Shown: positions 1-10,289, numbered from the stretch's first letter. The stretch is DNA of 35,571 nt from Fischerella sp. CENA71 (GCA_024239075.1 JANBVI010000052.1:1-35571), one strand, 5' to 3'. Notes: a model not told the origin generated them from the letters alone. A program made the numbers and translations.

Positions 1-11
1 TTTTTATGCTT

Positions 12-40
12 AAAAAGTGCAGTAGAGTACTGCACTTTTT
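12..40. terminator. Perfect 13-bp hairpin, likely (bidirectional) terminator
   Basis: Arms 12-24 (AAAAAGTGCAGTA) and 28-40 (TACTGCACTTTTT) are exact reverse complements around a 3-nt loop GAG. The arm ends give a T5 tract in either direction, as expected of an intrinsic terminator that works both ways. It lies about 170 bp beyond the stop codon of the minus-strand CHAT gene, so it plausibly ends that transcript. Termination itself is inferred. Confidence 0.75.
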
Positions 41-184
41 GAGCTAGCCTATCCCACGTGAAGTTTTTCTCAATCTGTTTTCTCTTGAGGGGTCTTACCC
101 CCTATTCGCCAGCTGTATCTTGAGAAAAGTCGGGGTTCTGGGCTTTGCGATTCTTACAAAATAAGATTGCTATAGTACTGATTC

Positions 185-202
185 TGAGGACTAAAGTCCT
201 CA
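185..202. repeat. Short palindrome next to the CHAT stop codon
   Basis: TGAGGACT at 185-192 and AGTCCTCA at 195-202 form a perfect 8-bp stem with a 2-nt loop. It begins 9 bp past the end of the minus-strand CHAT gene and has no T tract. I recall similar interspersed palindromes (TGAGGACTxxAGTCCTCA) from other cyanobacterial genomes, so it is called a repeat rather than a terminator. Confidence 0.5.
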
Positions 203-210
203 CTACAAAC

Positions 211-3069
211 TTATTGCCAGTTACCTACAACCACAAATGGCGCCCAAAAGTGGGGCTTGTTGTATGTATTGTCGTTCAGAAGAGCTAGTTGTGCTTTCTG
301 GAGTGCTTGTGCTTTGTTGATTTTAGTAGTCTTGGCATTTTCCAACTGACTATACAACTCACCCATGAGTTTAGCTGTGCTTTTATCTTCCACTGACCAT
401 AAACTTGCCATTGTACTACGCGCACCAGATCGCACCGCTACTCCCGCTAGTCCTAAAGCAGCACGTTGATCACCGATCGCTGTTTCACAAGCACTAAGAA
501 CCAATAATTCGATTGGACTACGGGAAATTAGGGCGTTATTTCGCAGTAGATTCCCTAACTGTTTAACATTCAAGCGTTGATCCCAAAACAAGATAAAAGT
601 CTCGTCAGCGATCGAACTAAATTGAGCATGAGTTGCTAAATGAACAATCGAAACATCTGAATTGAGAATTCGGTTTTGAATCTCTTTGATCGTAAATTTT
701 TCGTTCAGGAGTGGTTTAGGTGCAATTCCTAATTTTTCGATTTGGTTTAATTCTGATTCTACTTCATCTAATTCTTTAAAACCTTGATGTGGTTTGCTTA
801 TGCCTGCTGTGATGGCTTTGATATTAATGTCTGCTAGTGGTTTTGGATTAATGAGCTGCAACCCAGGAGTTAAAGCAATGGCATATTTTTCTAATAAATA
901 TTGTTGACCATCGTGCAGTACAGACATGGGAATATTTCTTAGTTTTTCATCCAAAACAAACACTAAGGTGTCAACTTTGCTGTTTTCTAAGTCTTGTTTG
1001 ATCGGTCTAATTAGCCAATCATATACTTTTTGGTACAAAGGCAAAGATTCTTCAAGCTTAGTATCAGGGTTTTTGAGAAAAGCCTGTATTTGTTCTACAG
1101 TCTCTTCTAATTCTTGTGTGTTGATTTGGGTACTGTAAAGACGTAGAATTCGCTCACTTTGAGATGTTTTATTTTGAGCTTTATTACTTTGAGATTGATT
1201 GGGTAGGCTGAGAATTACTTCTAAGGTGTCCTGATCTGGCTTTTGTTTATTTGACAAAACAATTGGATAAATTACTGCGGCGCTAGGGTCTACTTCATCG
1301 ATTTGTGTGCGATTTGCTTCTACACATGCTTCCCGGAAAAAGTTATTCAGTTCAGCCAATTGTAGAGATTCTAATACATCTCTGGCTTGAGTTAATTGTT
1401 TTTGTCTTTCTTCGTCTTTCCCGGCTTTTTTCAAGGATTGAGCATATTCCAATTCTAGTTCAACGAGTTGGCGATAAACCGGTTCTACACTAGCTCGAAA
1501 AGAAAACTGTACTTCTGGATTAACTGCTACTAAATCACTGCGTAATGACTGTAGAGAATTATAAGCTTTAGTTGAAGCTGCGATCGCATCTTGTAGATTT
1601 CCTTGCTTTCTGTGTATCCTGCCTAATTGCCAAAAATATTGATAGGATATGTGCGGTGATTCGAGACTCGAAACTATACTCAAAGCCTGTCTGGTATAGT
1701 TTTCTGCTTGAGATAAATCTTCTTGACTACCTCTTTGTTCATACAACGCACCGCGATTTCCAATCGCATAGGCTTCAGCTGGTTTGTCTCCTAATTTTTT
1801 AGCTTGGGTGGTTGCTTGCTCTAAAATTTGATCGATTTGGTTAAAACTTGGTAATTGTGAATCTTGCTTTTGCTGATATTTTTCGGGTTGAATTAGTTCT
1901 GCTAAACTTTGAGCATAGTTGATTTGCTCGTAAACTCCTGTCCGAGTAGGAGAAAATTGAACATTTTGAAGATTTAAAGATAACCAAAAAGCTTGTGCTT
2001 CTTTATATTTTTCTGGATCAGAGTTTGCCTGTTTTAATAATAGGCTAAGTTGATTTAGTTGTGCTTTTTGCCGTGTAGTTGGTGATGTCGTCAGCTTTGC
2101 TGCTTTGGTATAAGCATTTATCGCTTCTTGATAGTAATTTTCTCTGACGCGGCGTACTCTTTCATTTTCTGCTAGGGTTTTGGTTGTGTTACCAATACTG
2201 AGATAAGTGGCTGCTTGCTCTTGAGTAGAGTTTAATTTCTCAGCTAAATTTAAACTAGTTGCTAAAACGATTTGAGACTGTTCTGGCTGACCAATAAAAC
2301 GTAGTAATTCACCCAGACTTCTCAAAGCGATCATTGTAGTTTCAGAAGAAGATTTATTTGTAACTTTTTGGATTTTTTTCGTTAATTCTTCTGAAGATAA
2401 TTGATTAAAATCTTGACAACTGCTAACTCCAATCTCTGGATTTAAAACTTCTAATAAAGTTTTGCAAGCACGGGGAAAAAGACCCAAATCTTGCATAACT
2501 TGAGTTTGGTTAATTTTGTTTTGTGCTAATTTTGCAGGTTCCTTGATTTGACTATATATTTTCGCTGCTGCTTGCCAACTTTCAAGGCTTTGTGTCGATT
2601 GTCCGATGTCTCTTTGTAAATAGCCTTGAATATCTAAAGCCTGCGCCAAAATTTTCTGTTTGTCTTGACTTTGCGGCTGAATTTGCAGTACTACTAAACT
2701 GTCTTGACTAGCTTTGATCGCTTTTTCCCATTGTCCAAGTTGTTGATAAGTCAATGAGAGATTGCTCAAAGCCATTGCTTGATTTAAATTATCTTTTTGG
2801 GCAGAAAATGCAGACGCTGCTTTTTCCCAAACTGCTGCTGCTTCTTGAAACTGACCAGAACGGTATAACTGAGTAGCTTGGCTAACTAGCTGTTGTGTAT
2901 TTGTCTGAGTTTGCACAATTTGGGTTGCTTGTGAAACCTTAGCAATCACAGGTGGTGCTGTAGATGCAAAGATAAACAGCAAAATTGCCAGAAATAGCGA
3001 TCGCTTATGATAAAAGCTCTTAATTTGACTAATTAATTTGCGATTAATCTTCTTTTCTTTTGGTTTCAT
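211..3069 (-). CDS. Exported CHAT-domain protein with TPR repeats
   Basis: 952 residues. A basic N-terminal stretch and a hydrophobic segment (about residues 24-43, ending near PPVIA) look like a signal peptide or anchor. Residues about 55-560 are helical, with tetratricopeptide repeats (e.g. AATYLSIGNTTKTLAEN, YFWQLGRIHRKQGNLQDA). The C-terminal third is a CHAT domain, a caspase-like fold. The two catalytic positions are present: His814 in HLATHAQF and Cys861 in LSACETA, so peptidase activity is possible. It is the last gene of the minus-strand two-partner secretion cluster, 150 bp after the preceding haemagglutinin-type gene. This placement, which I recall from other cyanobacteria, suggests that it processes or handles the exoproteins or responds to envelope events; that role is inference. 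Identification of the domains is firm, the substrate unknown. Confidence 0.93.
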   Translation of the reverse strand: MKPKEKKINRKLISQIKSFYHKRSLFLAILLFIFASTAPPVIAKVSQATQIVQTQTNTQQLVSQATQLYRSGQFQEAAAVWEKAASAFSAQKDNLNQAMALSNLSLTYQQLGQWEKAIKASQDSLVVLQIQPQSQDKQKILAQALDIQGYLQRDIGQSTQSLESWQAAAKIYSQIKEPAKLAQNKINQTQVMQDLGLFPRACKTLLEVLNPEIGVSSCQDFNQLSSEELTKKIQKVTNKSSSETTMIALRSLGELLRFIGQPEQSQIVLATSLNLAEKLNSTQEQAATYLSIGNTTKTLAENERVRRVRENYYQEAINAYTKAAKLTTSPTTRQKAQLNQLSLLLKQANSDPEKYKEAQAFWLSLNLQNVQFSPTRTGVYEQINYAQSLAELIQPEKYQQKQDSQLPSFNQIDQILEQATTQAKKLGDKPAEAYAIGNRGALYEQRGSQEDLSQAENYTRQALSIVSSLESPHISYQYFWQLGRIHRKQGNLQDAIAASTKAYNSLQSLRSDLVAVNPEVQFSFRASVEPVYRQLVELELEYAQSLKKAGKDEERQKQLTQARDVLESLQLAELNNFFREACVEANRTQIDEVDPSAAVIYPIVLSNKQKPDQDTLEVILSLPNQSQSNKAQNKTSQSERILRLYSTQINTQELEETVEQIQAFLKNPDTKLEESLPLYQKVYDWLIRPIKQDLENSKVDTLVFVLDEKLRNIPMSVLHDGQQYLLEKYAIALTPGLQLINPKPLADINIKAITAGISKPHQGFKELDEVESELNQIEKLGIAPKPLLNEKFTIKEIQNRILNSDVSIVHLATHAQFSSIADETFILFWDQRLNVKQLGNLLRNNALISRSPIELLVLSACETAIGDQRAALGLAGVAVRSGARSTMASLWSVEDKSTAKLMGELYSQLENAKTTKINKAQALQKAQLALLNDNTYNKPHFWAPFVVVGNWQ

Positions 3070-3181
3070 TTTAATATTCCCAATAGTATTGTGAGTTGTG
3101 AGTTGTTTGTTGGTGATTAATGATCAGAAATCAGTGAACAGTTAACAGTAATTAATAGAATTTGATCACTGATAACTGTAC

Positions 3182-3203
3182 AGACGCGAGGTTCCTCGCG
3201 TCT
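3182..3203. repeat. GAGACG-type interspersed palindrome
   Basis: AGACGCGAGG, a TT loop, then CCTCGCGTCT: a perfect 10-bp stem. It lies between the CHAT gene and the preceding haemagglutinin gene. Related palindromes with the same ends and different but still pairing bodies occur at 30640-30660 and 33509-33530. Heptamer-like sequence (TGATAACTG variants) flanks it on both sides. Confidence 0.6.
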
Positions 3204-3219
3204 CTAACTGATAACTGAT

Positions 3220-6200
3220 TTAAAACGGTGCAGGACAAGACGCACTTGCTTTACTGTTGCGCTGAGAACCAGAGGTTGTGGGGTCATAGGCTGTAAGAAC
3301 CACTTCGCCTTTTTCGTTGAAGATCCATCCTTGAGCCGGGATAATTTCCTTAGTTGCAGTTTGAATTTTTGGTGGATTATTAGTTACATTTTGAGGATTA
3401 TTGCTACTAGTAATAGGCTGTAGTAAATCAACACGTACATTGTCACTGTTGAAACCGTCGTTAGGACCAGATGGGATACCACCGCGTCCGGTAACAATAA
3501 ATGCACTACCAGAACCTTTTTGACAGGGATTTTGAGCTATTTGGCTACTAGGATCTGTAGTATTTTCTGGTAATTCACTTAATCCTTGAGTCGGGTCAAT
3601 ATCTAATGTATTGAGATTAACATTGCCAGAAATACCGGATTCCGAACTGGCTGTAATATCGCTGAGGGGTGTAGAGAACTGACGCGGTTGAATACCAAAG
3701 ACAGAATCAGCTTGGATATTAATGTTACCTCCGTTACCCTTGAATGCGTCCGCTCTGATATCACTATTTTCCTGGGGTAAAGCTACGAGCAAACCAGTAT
3801 TAATATTGATGTTACCGCCATTACCAGCGCCCAGATTTCTGCCAGCAGTGGCAGATATCAGACTGTTACGGCGTAATAACAGGACATCTTTAATATCTAG
3901 GGTAATGTTACCGCCTGTAGCGCTACCGCTTTCAGCGGTGATTGTTCCCCTGTCTAGGGTAAGATTACCAGCTTTGAGTTCTATATTACCTGCCTCTCCC
4001 GTACCCGAACTGGTTGCGGAAATAATCCCACCATCTTTGATTGTGACTTGTTTAGGGTCAATGAAAATGCTACCGCCTTTGCCTGTGGAACCTGGGGCTG
4101 TGTTCGCAAAGATACCGCTTTGTGCGCCTTGGTTAGTAACGACATCTGTTGGTTCACCAAAGTTTCTAGCTTGCTCAAATCTTTGATTAAAGTTGGGGTC
4201 ACTACCACTAATAGTTAGATTGTCAGCAACCTTGAGGGTAATATTTCCAGCAGCGCCATTACCGCGAGAAGTTGTCAGTACTTGTCCACCACCAGTAGCA
4301 GTAAAGTTCTTGGCTTTAATAGTGATGCTACCCCCACTACCATCATTAGATGTTGATGCATCTACTACTGCGCCATCGGCAATCCTGAAATTACCTGTGT
4401 TAATAGTAATATTACCTGCTGCTTGAGGCTGAGTTGCTGTTGTTCCTCTTTCAGCGCTGGTAAATATTCCACTAGAGAATTGTGTCGAACCGATGCCAGA
4501 AATATCAATAAAATCTTTAGCATTGATGGCGATGTTTCCCGATTTTCCTTTTCCAGGGGGTAAACCGTTTACTTCGCGAAAAACAACAGCACCGATCTCA
4601 CTACCATTAGTGAGGGTGAGGGATTTGGCATCAATTGTAATATTACCTCCAAGTCCTTCACCACCTGCTTCTACATTGCTTCTGATTTGGCTGGAGTTAG
4701 TAAGTTTAATCGGACCATCAACCTGTATTGATATATCACCTGCATCACCTTTACCAGAAGTGCTGTTATTGATCAGAGCGCGATTTGTGACAAATAGTGA
4801 TCCTGCATTAATCGAAATGTTACCACCTTTGCGATCGCCAGCTGATTCAGGTACTATACCTCCAACAAGACTGGAAATTGCAGTAGAAAAATTATTACTG
4901 CCAACTCCATCAATTGAGAGTGTATCGCGAGCATTGATTTTGATTGCACCTGCATTTCCTTGTCCAAAAGTACTGGCGCTAATTCGAGCGCCATTTTTGA
5001 GAAAGAGGTTATTTGCACTCAGGTTAATACTACCGCCATTACCATTACCATTTGTATCTACCTCGCTAACAATGGCACTAGGATCTCTGTTACTTCCCAC
5101 TTCATCGATAATGGCATCTTTAATAATGTTAATGGTGATGTTCCCAGCATCTCCCTTGCTAAAAGTACTAGCAATTATTTGACCACCATTTGTCAAAGAA
5201 AGTGATCCTGCATTAATCGAGATGTCACCACCTTTGCGATTCCCAGTTGATTCAGGTACTACACCACTAACAAAACTGGAAATTGCAGTAGAAAAATTAT
5301 TACTGCCAACTCCATCAATTGAGAGTGTATCGTGAGCATTGATTTTGACAGCACCTGCATTTCCTTGTCCAAAGGTACTGGCGCTAATTCGAGCGCCATT
5401 TTTGAGAAAGATGTTATTTGCACTCAGGTTAATACTACCGCCATTACCATTACCATTTGGATCTACCTCGCTAGCAATGGCACTAGGTAGTTGATTACTT
5501 CCCACTCCATCGAGAATGGCATCTTTGAGAACGTTAATGTTTATAAAACCAGCATCTCCCTTGCTAGAAGTGTTAGCAAGAATTTGACCACCATTTGTCA
5601 AAGAAAGTGATCCTGTATTAATCGAGATATCGCCACCTTTGCGATTCCCAGTTGATTCAGAACCTTGAACACGACTAGCAATTTGAGAAGAAATATTATT
5701 GCTTCCAACTCCATCAACTGAGAGTGTATCGCCAGTCGTTATTTTGATAGCACCTGCATTTCCTTTTCCGAAGGTACTAGCACTAATTCGAGCGCCATTT
5801 GTGAGAAAGAGGTTGTTTGCACTAATTTCGATAGTACCCCCATTACCTTCGCCTGGGTTTACCGCTTCGCTTCCAACACCACTAGGGTTTCCGTTGCTTG
5901 CGACTCCATCAAAAATGGCATCTTTGAGAACGTTAATGTTTATAAAACCAGCATCTCCCTTGTCAAAAGTACTGGAATTCAATTGACTTCCCTCAGTCAA
6001 CAATAGTGAACCCGTTTTCACTTGGATATTACCTGCTTTACCTTCTCCCTCTGTTTGGGAACGCAGTCGAGAAGTACCTCGAACATTTAGAGATTCAGAA
6101 ATGTTCAAGTTAATATTGCCTGCATTTGGGGGGCCCTTTTCTCCTGTAAAGCCAGAAGTATTAGTAAATAATTGCGAGCCATTGTCTAGGGAAAGCGATC

Positions 6201-7686
6201 GCGCAGTAATGTCAATATCGCCTCCTTGGCCAGTACCTACTAGATCAACTCCAGATATGTTTGAATTGCCAAAAACAGAAGTAGTGACTGAGCTATTATT
6301 AAAGGAAACATTTGCATTCGGAGCATCAATAATTATTTTTCCTGCATTACCAGATGAAAAGGTAGCAGCTTGCAGAATAGAGTCACCACTAACGGAAACA
6401 GAATCAGAAGCTTTGATGCGGATATTTCCTGCGTTTCCTTGTCCAGCTGTGGAGGTAGCTAATCCCGCAAAGTTGGATAAAGATAGCGATCGCGTATTAA
6501 TTTCAATATCATTAGCACTACCTGTAGAGAAGGGATCAACACTGCTACCGATTCCGCTACCTTCTCCCTCTAATCCTTGCAAGGATACTTTATCTGTTGC
6601 TGTAATAGTTACTTTTCCTGCATTTCCTCCTCCAAAACTAAAAGAACCGATCACAAATCTACCAGTTCCTTCTAAACTATTGGCATTAATAATTACATTT
6701 CCTGCGTTACCTTGTCCTGAAGGAAATACTATATTTCTGATGCGACTACTAAAGTTACTATCTCCCTCAATTTTCACTGCTCCTGACGCATTAACGACAA
6801 TATCGCCAGCTTGAGCTGAAGGTGTTCCCAAACCTGATTCAATTCCAGCAACAATATCTCCACCCCCGGAGATATCTAAATTGCGAGCATTAACATTAAT
6901 ACTACCTCCGCCTCCACCAACTACATAGACTGTAGCCAAGTTTTGCAATGAGACATCGGCTTTTGCTACTGCGCTAGGAAAACTCAAGCTACCATCAGGA
7001 TTCAACCCGACGGTTCCTGCTTGTGATAATCCTCCTAGTTCAACTCTTGCTCCTGGTGCATACACAATTCCCCCATCTAAGCTGACGTTACCACCTACTA
7101 ATGCCAACGTCTTTCCTGATTGCACTCCAAAACCCAAAGTGTCTACATTATTAGTGATACTGCCAGGATTATCCCGAAATCGCAAACCGATGGGAATATT
7201 AATAGTTAGCTGTGGAACTGGTTGGGGATTGCTGGCACTGAATTCAAAGTTGTCAAATAATACACTATCGGCTGTAGTGCTAAAAAATGAACCACCACGC
7301 AGGTCTAAACTAGCATTTGGACCAAAAGAAATTCCTCTTGGGTTAATTAAAAATAGATTAGCGTTACCTAAAACACCAAGAACGCCTTGAATATTTGAGC
7401 GATTACCACCTGTAACTCTGGTGAGAATATTAGCAATACCAGCAGGATTGGAAAAATAAACACCTCTACCTGCATCAACGTTGAAATCTCGAAAACTGTG
7501 AAATAAATTTGAATTGCGAATCGCACCCCCATCAATGCGATCTATTCCATCAACAACGTTAGGATTCACAATAGAACTTTCGCTACCCAAGCTGGTATCC
7601 GGGGTAAGTTGGGCTATAGCTTTATGTATGGGTGCAAGATAGCCGAAAGCCAGTAGAGATAAGATGAGGAAGAAGAGCGATCGCAT
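3220..7686 (-). CDS. Filamentous haemagglutinin-type TpsA exoprotein (1488 aa)
   Basis: Signal peptide at residues 1-25 (hydrophobic core SLFFLILSLLAFGYL, cleavage near AIA-QL). Residues about 26-190 are a TPS/haemagglutination-activity domain with the landmarks ANLFLINPRGISFGPNA and SNPAGIANILTRVTGG. From about 190 to 1350 come Gly/Asn/Ser-rich beta-helix repeats; residues about 560-962 are three tandem copies of a ~135-residue unit. The C-terminal signature has Cys1388 (NPCQKGSGS), TGRGG, AQGWIFNEKGEVVLTAYDPT and Cys1484 near the end. The product should cross the outer membrane through the TpsB encoded upstream and act at the surface or be released, for example in adhesion or aggregation; the ligand is unknown. 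The start has AGGA 9 nt upstream, and a HIP1 site overlaps the start codon. Confidence 0.93.
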   Translation of the reverse strand: MRSLFFLILSLLAFGYLAPIHKAIAQLTPDTSLGSESSIVNPNVVDGIDRIDGGAIRNSNLFHSFRDFNVDAGRGVYFSNPAGIANILTRVTGGNRSNIQGVLGVLGNANLFLINPRGISFGPNASLDLRGGSFFSTTADSVLFDNFEFSASNPQPVPQLTINIPIGLRFRDNPGSITNNVDTLGFGVQSGKTLALVGGNVSLDGGIVYAPGARVELGGLSQAGTVGLNPDGSLSFPSAVAKADVSLQNLATVYVVGGGGGSINVNARNLDISGGGDIVAGIESGLGTPSAQAGDIVVNASGAVKIEGDSNFSSRIRNIVFPSGQGNAGNVIINANSLEGTGRFVIGSFSFGGGNAGKVTITATDKVSLQGLEGEGSGIGSSVDPFSTGSANDIEINTRSLSLSNFAGLATSTAGQGNAGNIRIKASDSVSVSGDSILQAATFSSGNAGKIIIDAPNANVSFNNSSVTTSVFGNSNISGVDLVGTGQGGDIDITARSLSLDNGSQLFTNTSGFTGEKGPPNAGNINLNISESLNVRGTSRLRSQTEGEGKAGNIQVKTGSLLLTEGSQLNSSTFDKGDAGFININVLKDAIFDGVASNGNPSGVGSEAVNPGEGNGGTIEISANNLFLTNGARISASTFGKGNAGAIKITTGDTLSVDGVGSNNISSQIASRVQGSESTGNRKGGDISINTGSLSLTNGGQILANTSSKGDAGFININVLKDAILDGVGSNQLPSAIASEVDPNGNGNGGSINLSANNIFLKNGARISASTFGQGNAGAVKINAHDTLSIDGVGSNNFSTAISSFVSGVVPESTGNRKGGDISINAGSLSLTNGGQIIASTFSKGDAGNITINIIKDAIIDEVGSNRDPSAIVSEVDTNGNGNGGSINLSANNLFLKNGARISASTFGQGNAGAIKINARDTLSIDGVGSNNFSTAISSLVGGIVPESAGDRKGGNISINAGSLFVTNRALINNSTSGKGDAGDISIQVDGPIKLTNSSQIRSNVEAGGEGLGGNITIDAKSLTLTNGSEIGAVVFREVNGLPPGKGKSGNIAINAKDFIDISGIGSTQFSSGIFTSAERGTTATQPQAAGNITINTGNFRIADGAVVDASTSNDGSGGSITIKAKNFTATGGGQVLTTSRGNGAAGNITLKVADNLTISGSDPNFNQRFEQARNFGEPTDVVTNQGAQSGIFANTAPGSTGKGGSIFIDPKQVTIKDGGIISATSSGTGEAGNIELKAGNLTLDRGTITAESGSATGGNITLDIKDVLLLRRNSLISATAGRNLGAGNGGNININTGLLVALPQENSDIRADAFKGNGGNINIQADSVFGIQPRQFSTPLSDITASSESGISGNVNLNTLDIDPTQGLSELPENTTDPSSQIAQNPCQKGSGSAFIVTGRGGIPSGPNDGFNSDNVRVDLLQPITSSNNPQNVTNNPPKIQTATKEIIPAQGWIFNEKGEVVLTAYDPTTSGSQRNSKASASCPAPF
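4801..6009 (-). repeat. Three tandem ~405-bp in-frame repeats inside the 1488-aa exoprotein
   Basis: Anchors at 4801, 5206 and 5611 (following AGTGA, with TCCTGCATTAATCGA or a close variant) are exactly 405 bp apart; the next equivalent point is near 6010 (about 399 bp). Each unit encodes about 135 residues of beta-helix containing motifs such as GARISASTFGQGNAGA and SIDGVGSNNFSTAISS. The two copies nearest the C-terminus are almost identical over long stretches and the third is more diverged, pointing to recent in-frame duplication. Confidence 0.85.
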
Positions 7687-7780
7687 AGTAGGTATCCTGG
7701 GATTTATGGTAGTATCTTGATCTTCTCTGTTGTTTATTAAACAGTGATTGAACTAGGAAATCTACTACTCTTAAAAAGCC

Positions 7781-10213
7781 TTAAAAACCAGCAGCACAAA
7801 CCGCAGCAGTACGAGAACTGCGTTGATAATTGTAGGCTGTGGGATCATAAGCTGTCAGAACTACCTCACCTTTGTTGTTAAATATCCATCCTTGAGCCGG
7901 GATAATTTGCTTGGTTTGGATAGTTGGCTGGTTAACAGATGATCTGCGGGAATTACTGCTGTTGGCAGTTGGCTTGACTAAATCAACGCGGACGTTGTCG
8001 CTACTGAAACCTTCATTCGGTCCAGGAGCAAAACCACCCCTTCCTGTGATGATAAATTCACTACCCGTACCTTTTTGGCAAGGATTTTGAGCGATTTGAT
8101 CTCTGGGGTCTGGTAAATTATTTGGTAATTCGACTAATCCTTGACTAGGATCAACATCTATGGTGTTGAGTTGCACAGTACCATTCAAGCTTGCATTTTG
8201 CCGGGAAATAGCTGTGATATCGCTGGTCGGTTGCTTTCTTGGGTCTAAATCTTGAGGACGTAACCTCTGCCAATCTTCACGAGTACGTACAAATAGCCCA
8301 AAAATACCATTAGAATTAATGATTACTTGTCCTCCCTGACCTTGATCAGCATTAGCGATAATGTCGTTGTTATCGAAGGGTTGGGCAATGATAAAGCCTC
8401 GGTTGTTCGTGAGAGTGTTAATGTAAATATTGCCACCATTGCCATTAATAGCGGCGGTAGAAATAAAACTTTCGCCACTCATGAACAAATAATCTTGGAC
8501 ATCAAGATAAATATCACCGCCATTACCTGAAGTTGCTTGTGCTGTAATACTTCCTTGATTTTCGAGACGAATTGTATCAGATGTAACTCTGACTTCACCT
8601 GCATTTCCAGTACCTTGACCATCGACAATAATTTTTCCCTGGTCTCGAATGATTAATTTGGGTGTTTTCAGGATCACAGTACCACCATCACCTGTTGTAT
8701 CGCTACCCAGGACTACACTAGATATCGCGCTACCCTCTCCGCTAATTTCTGTTGATTCGGAGGCTGTGATATCTAAGGTCGCTGCTTTTCCGGTGCTGAT
8801 TGTACCTGTAACTAGCTGTCCCCCATCTGTAATTTTTAACTGGCGCGTTTCTAAAGTTAACTTTGAACCTGAACCTGTACTATTAGACTGGACAATCGTA
8901 CCAATCGCAGTGGGTACGGTAAAACCTGCTACTGATAGCTTGCCTTTAATTTCTACAGATTCAGCAGCTTTGATAAATACATTACCTGCTGAACCTGCTC
9001 CGTAAGTATCAGCACCTATTTGTGAGCCACCCTGTGAGATTAACCTCTTGGCTTGAATAGTTAAATTGCTACCAGTGCCTGTACCACCAGGCGAAACAGC
9101 AGTGTATATGGTACTGGGGACTGAATCATTGGTTGAGATTCCGCTTACTTCCAAGGTACCAGTAGCATTAACGCTGACATTTCCTCCAGACTGAGAACCT
9201 GTAAAAGCAAAAATACCAGACCCATCGGTAAGTTTGATATTTCTTCCCTGTACTTGGATTTCTCCAGCACCCGCCTCACTACTACTATCTATTGAGGCTT
9301 TTTTGGTCAGAGAAATATCCCGGAAAGCTGGTACATTTGTATATCCTAGTTGCCAGCCTTTATCTACAGGAGTGATACTGACAAAACTTGAACTATCAAC
9401 ACTCCCAACTTCAATTCTGCCGCCATCTGCTAACAGATTTCCTCCTTCTAAATTGACATCACCCCCCACAAGAGCAAGAGTTTTACCGGGTTGCACTGCT
9501 AAACCAGGAGGAGGAGTTGAGTTTCTACTGAATTCTAAAAATTCTGGATTGAACTGGAGATTATTACCTGGCCCTTGAACGCCAATTGTTCCTGGATTAT
9601 CCCGAAAGCGCAATCCTATGGGAATGTTTATCGTTAGTTGTGGTGGTGCTTGAGCGTTACTGGCGCTAAATTCAAAGTTATTATCAAAAACAAAACTATC
9701 AGCCGTAGTCGCCAAAAAAGAACCACCCAAGTCTAAACGAGCATTTGAACCAAATAAAATCCCCTTCGGATTGAGTAAAAATAGATTAGCGTTACCTAAA
9801 ACACCAAGAACACCTTGAATATTCGAGGGATTCCCACCTGTGACTCTGGTAAGAATATTGGCAATTCCAGCAGGGTTGGAAAAATAAGCACCTCTCCCTG
9901 CATTCACATTGAAGTCTTGAAAAGAATGAAACAAATTTGACCCACGAATTGCACCCCCATCAATGCGATCGCTCTCAATACCTTTGATCACATCTGGGTT
10001 CACAACAGAACTTTCAGCACCCAAGCTACTATCTGGGGTTATCTGTGCTGTAGCTTTGTTTATAAATGCAAAACTGCCCAAAGTAAATAAGGGCAAGGTG
10101 AACAATAGAAGTGATCGCCAATAGTATTTTGTTTGGTAGTTTTTCTCAAAGACGAGCGATCGTTTTCGATTATTGATGTCAACTTTGTCTAAAATTAGTA
10201 GCATTTCAAACAC
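7781..10213 (-). CDS. Filamentous haemagglutinin-type TpsA exoprotein (810 aa)
   Basis: The 10213 start is a GTG; an ATG three codons later (10204) has AGGTG six bases upstream and is the better start (807 aa). A long basic N-region precedes the hydrophobic core (SLLLFTLPLFTLGSFAF) and the cleavage region ATAQIT, so this is an extended signal peptide. The TPS domain follows (GGAIRGSNLFHSFQDFNVNA, NANLFLLNPKGILFG), then beta-helix repeats (about residues 230-680). The C-terminal signature contains Cys712 (NPCQKGTGS), TGRGG, AQGWIFNNKGEVVLTAYDPT and terminal Cys806. It is shorter than its neighbours only in the repeat region. It lies 94 bp upstream of the 1488-aa gene on the same strand, and secretion is presumably through the shared TpsB. 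Confidence 0.92.
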   Translation of the reverse strand: MFEMLLILDKVDINNRKRSLVFEKNYQTKYYWRSLLLFTLPLFTLGSFAFINKATAQITPDSSLGAESSVVNPDVIKGIESDRIDGGAIRGSNLFHSFQDFNVNAGRGAYFSNPAGIANILTRVTGGNPSNIQGVLGVLGNANLFLLNPKGILFGSNARLDLGGSFLATTADSFVFDNNFEFSASNAQAPPQLTINIPIGLRFRDNPGTIGVQGPGNNLQFNPEFLEFSRNSTPPPGLAVQPGKTLALVGGDVNLEGGNLLADGGRIEVGSVDSSSFVSITPVDKGWQLGYTNVPAFRDISLTKKASIDSSSEAGAGEIQVQGRNIKLTDGSGIFAFTGSQSGGNVSVNATGTLEVSGISTNDSVPSTIYTAVSPGGTGTGSNLTIQAKRLISQGGSQIGADTYGAGSAGNVFIKAAESVEIKGKLSVAGFTVPTAIGTIVQSNSTGSGSKLTLETRQLKITDGGQLVTGTISTGKAATLDITASESTEISGEGSAISSVVLGSDTTGDGGTVILKTPKLIIRDQGKIIVDGQGTGNAGEVRVTSDTIRLENQGSITAQATSGNGGDIYLDVQDYLFMSGESFISTAAINGNGGNIYINTLTNNRGFIIAQPFDNNDIIANADQGQGGQVIINSNGIFGLFVRTREDWQRLRPQDLDPRKQPTSDITAISRQNASLNGTVQLNTIDVDPSQGLVELPNNLPDPRDQIAQNPCQKGTGSEFIITGRGGFAPGPNEGFSSDNVRVDLVKPTANSSNSRRSSVNQPTIQTKQIIPAQGWIFNNKGEVVLTAYDPTAYNYQRSSRTAAVCAAGF

Positions 10214-10289
10214 CTGGCTGATAATACTTTGGACAGTTAATAAATCAATTCACAAACAATTAACTGATTCCTGATAACTGATCACTGAT
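10214..10289. repeat. Heptamer-like spacer between TpsA genes
   Basis: The short gap contains TGATAACTGATCACTG and related variants, directly abutting the stop codon of the TpsA relic at 10290. Similar sequence is found at 3120-3220 and 11699-11740. No other signal is seen. Confidence 0.4.

Noticed and set aside
3722-6814. Several long open frames on the plus strand opposite the 1488-aa exoprotein (e.g. 4493-5182 and 6101-6814)
   Set aside because: They are antisense shadows of a repetitive Gly/Asn-rich gene, are Pro/Leu-rich and low-complexity, lack ribosome-binding sites, and the opposite strand encodes a clear family protein.
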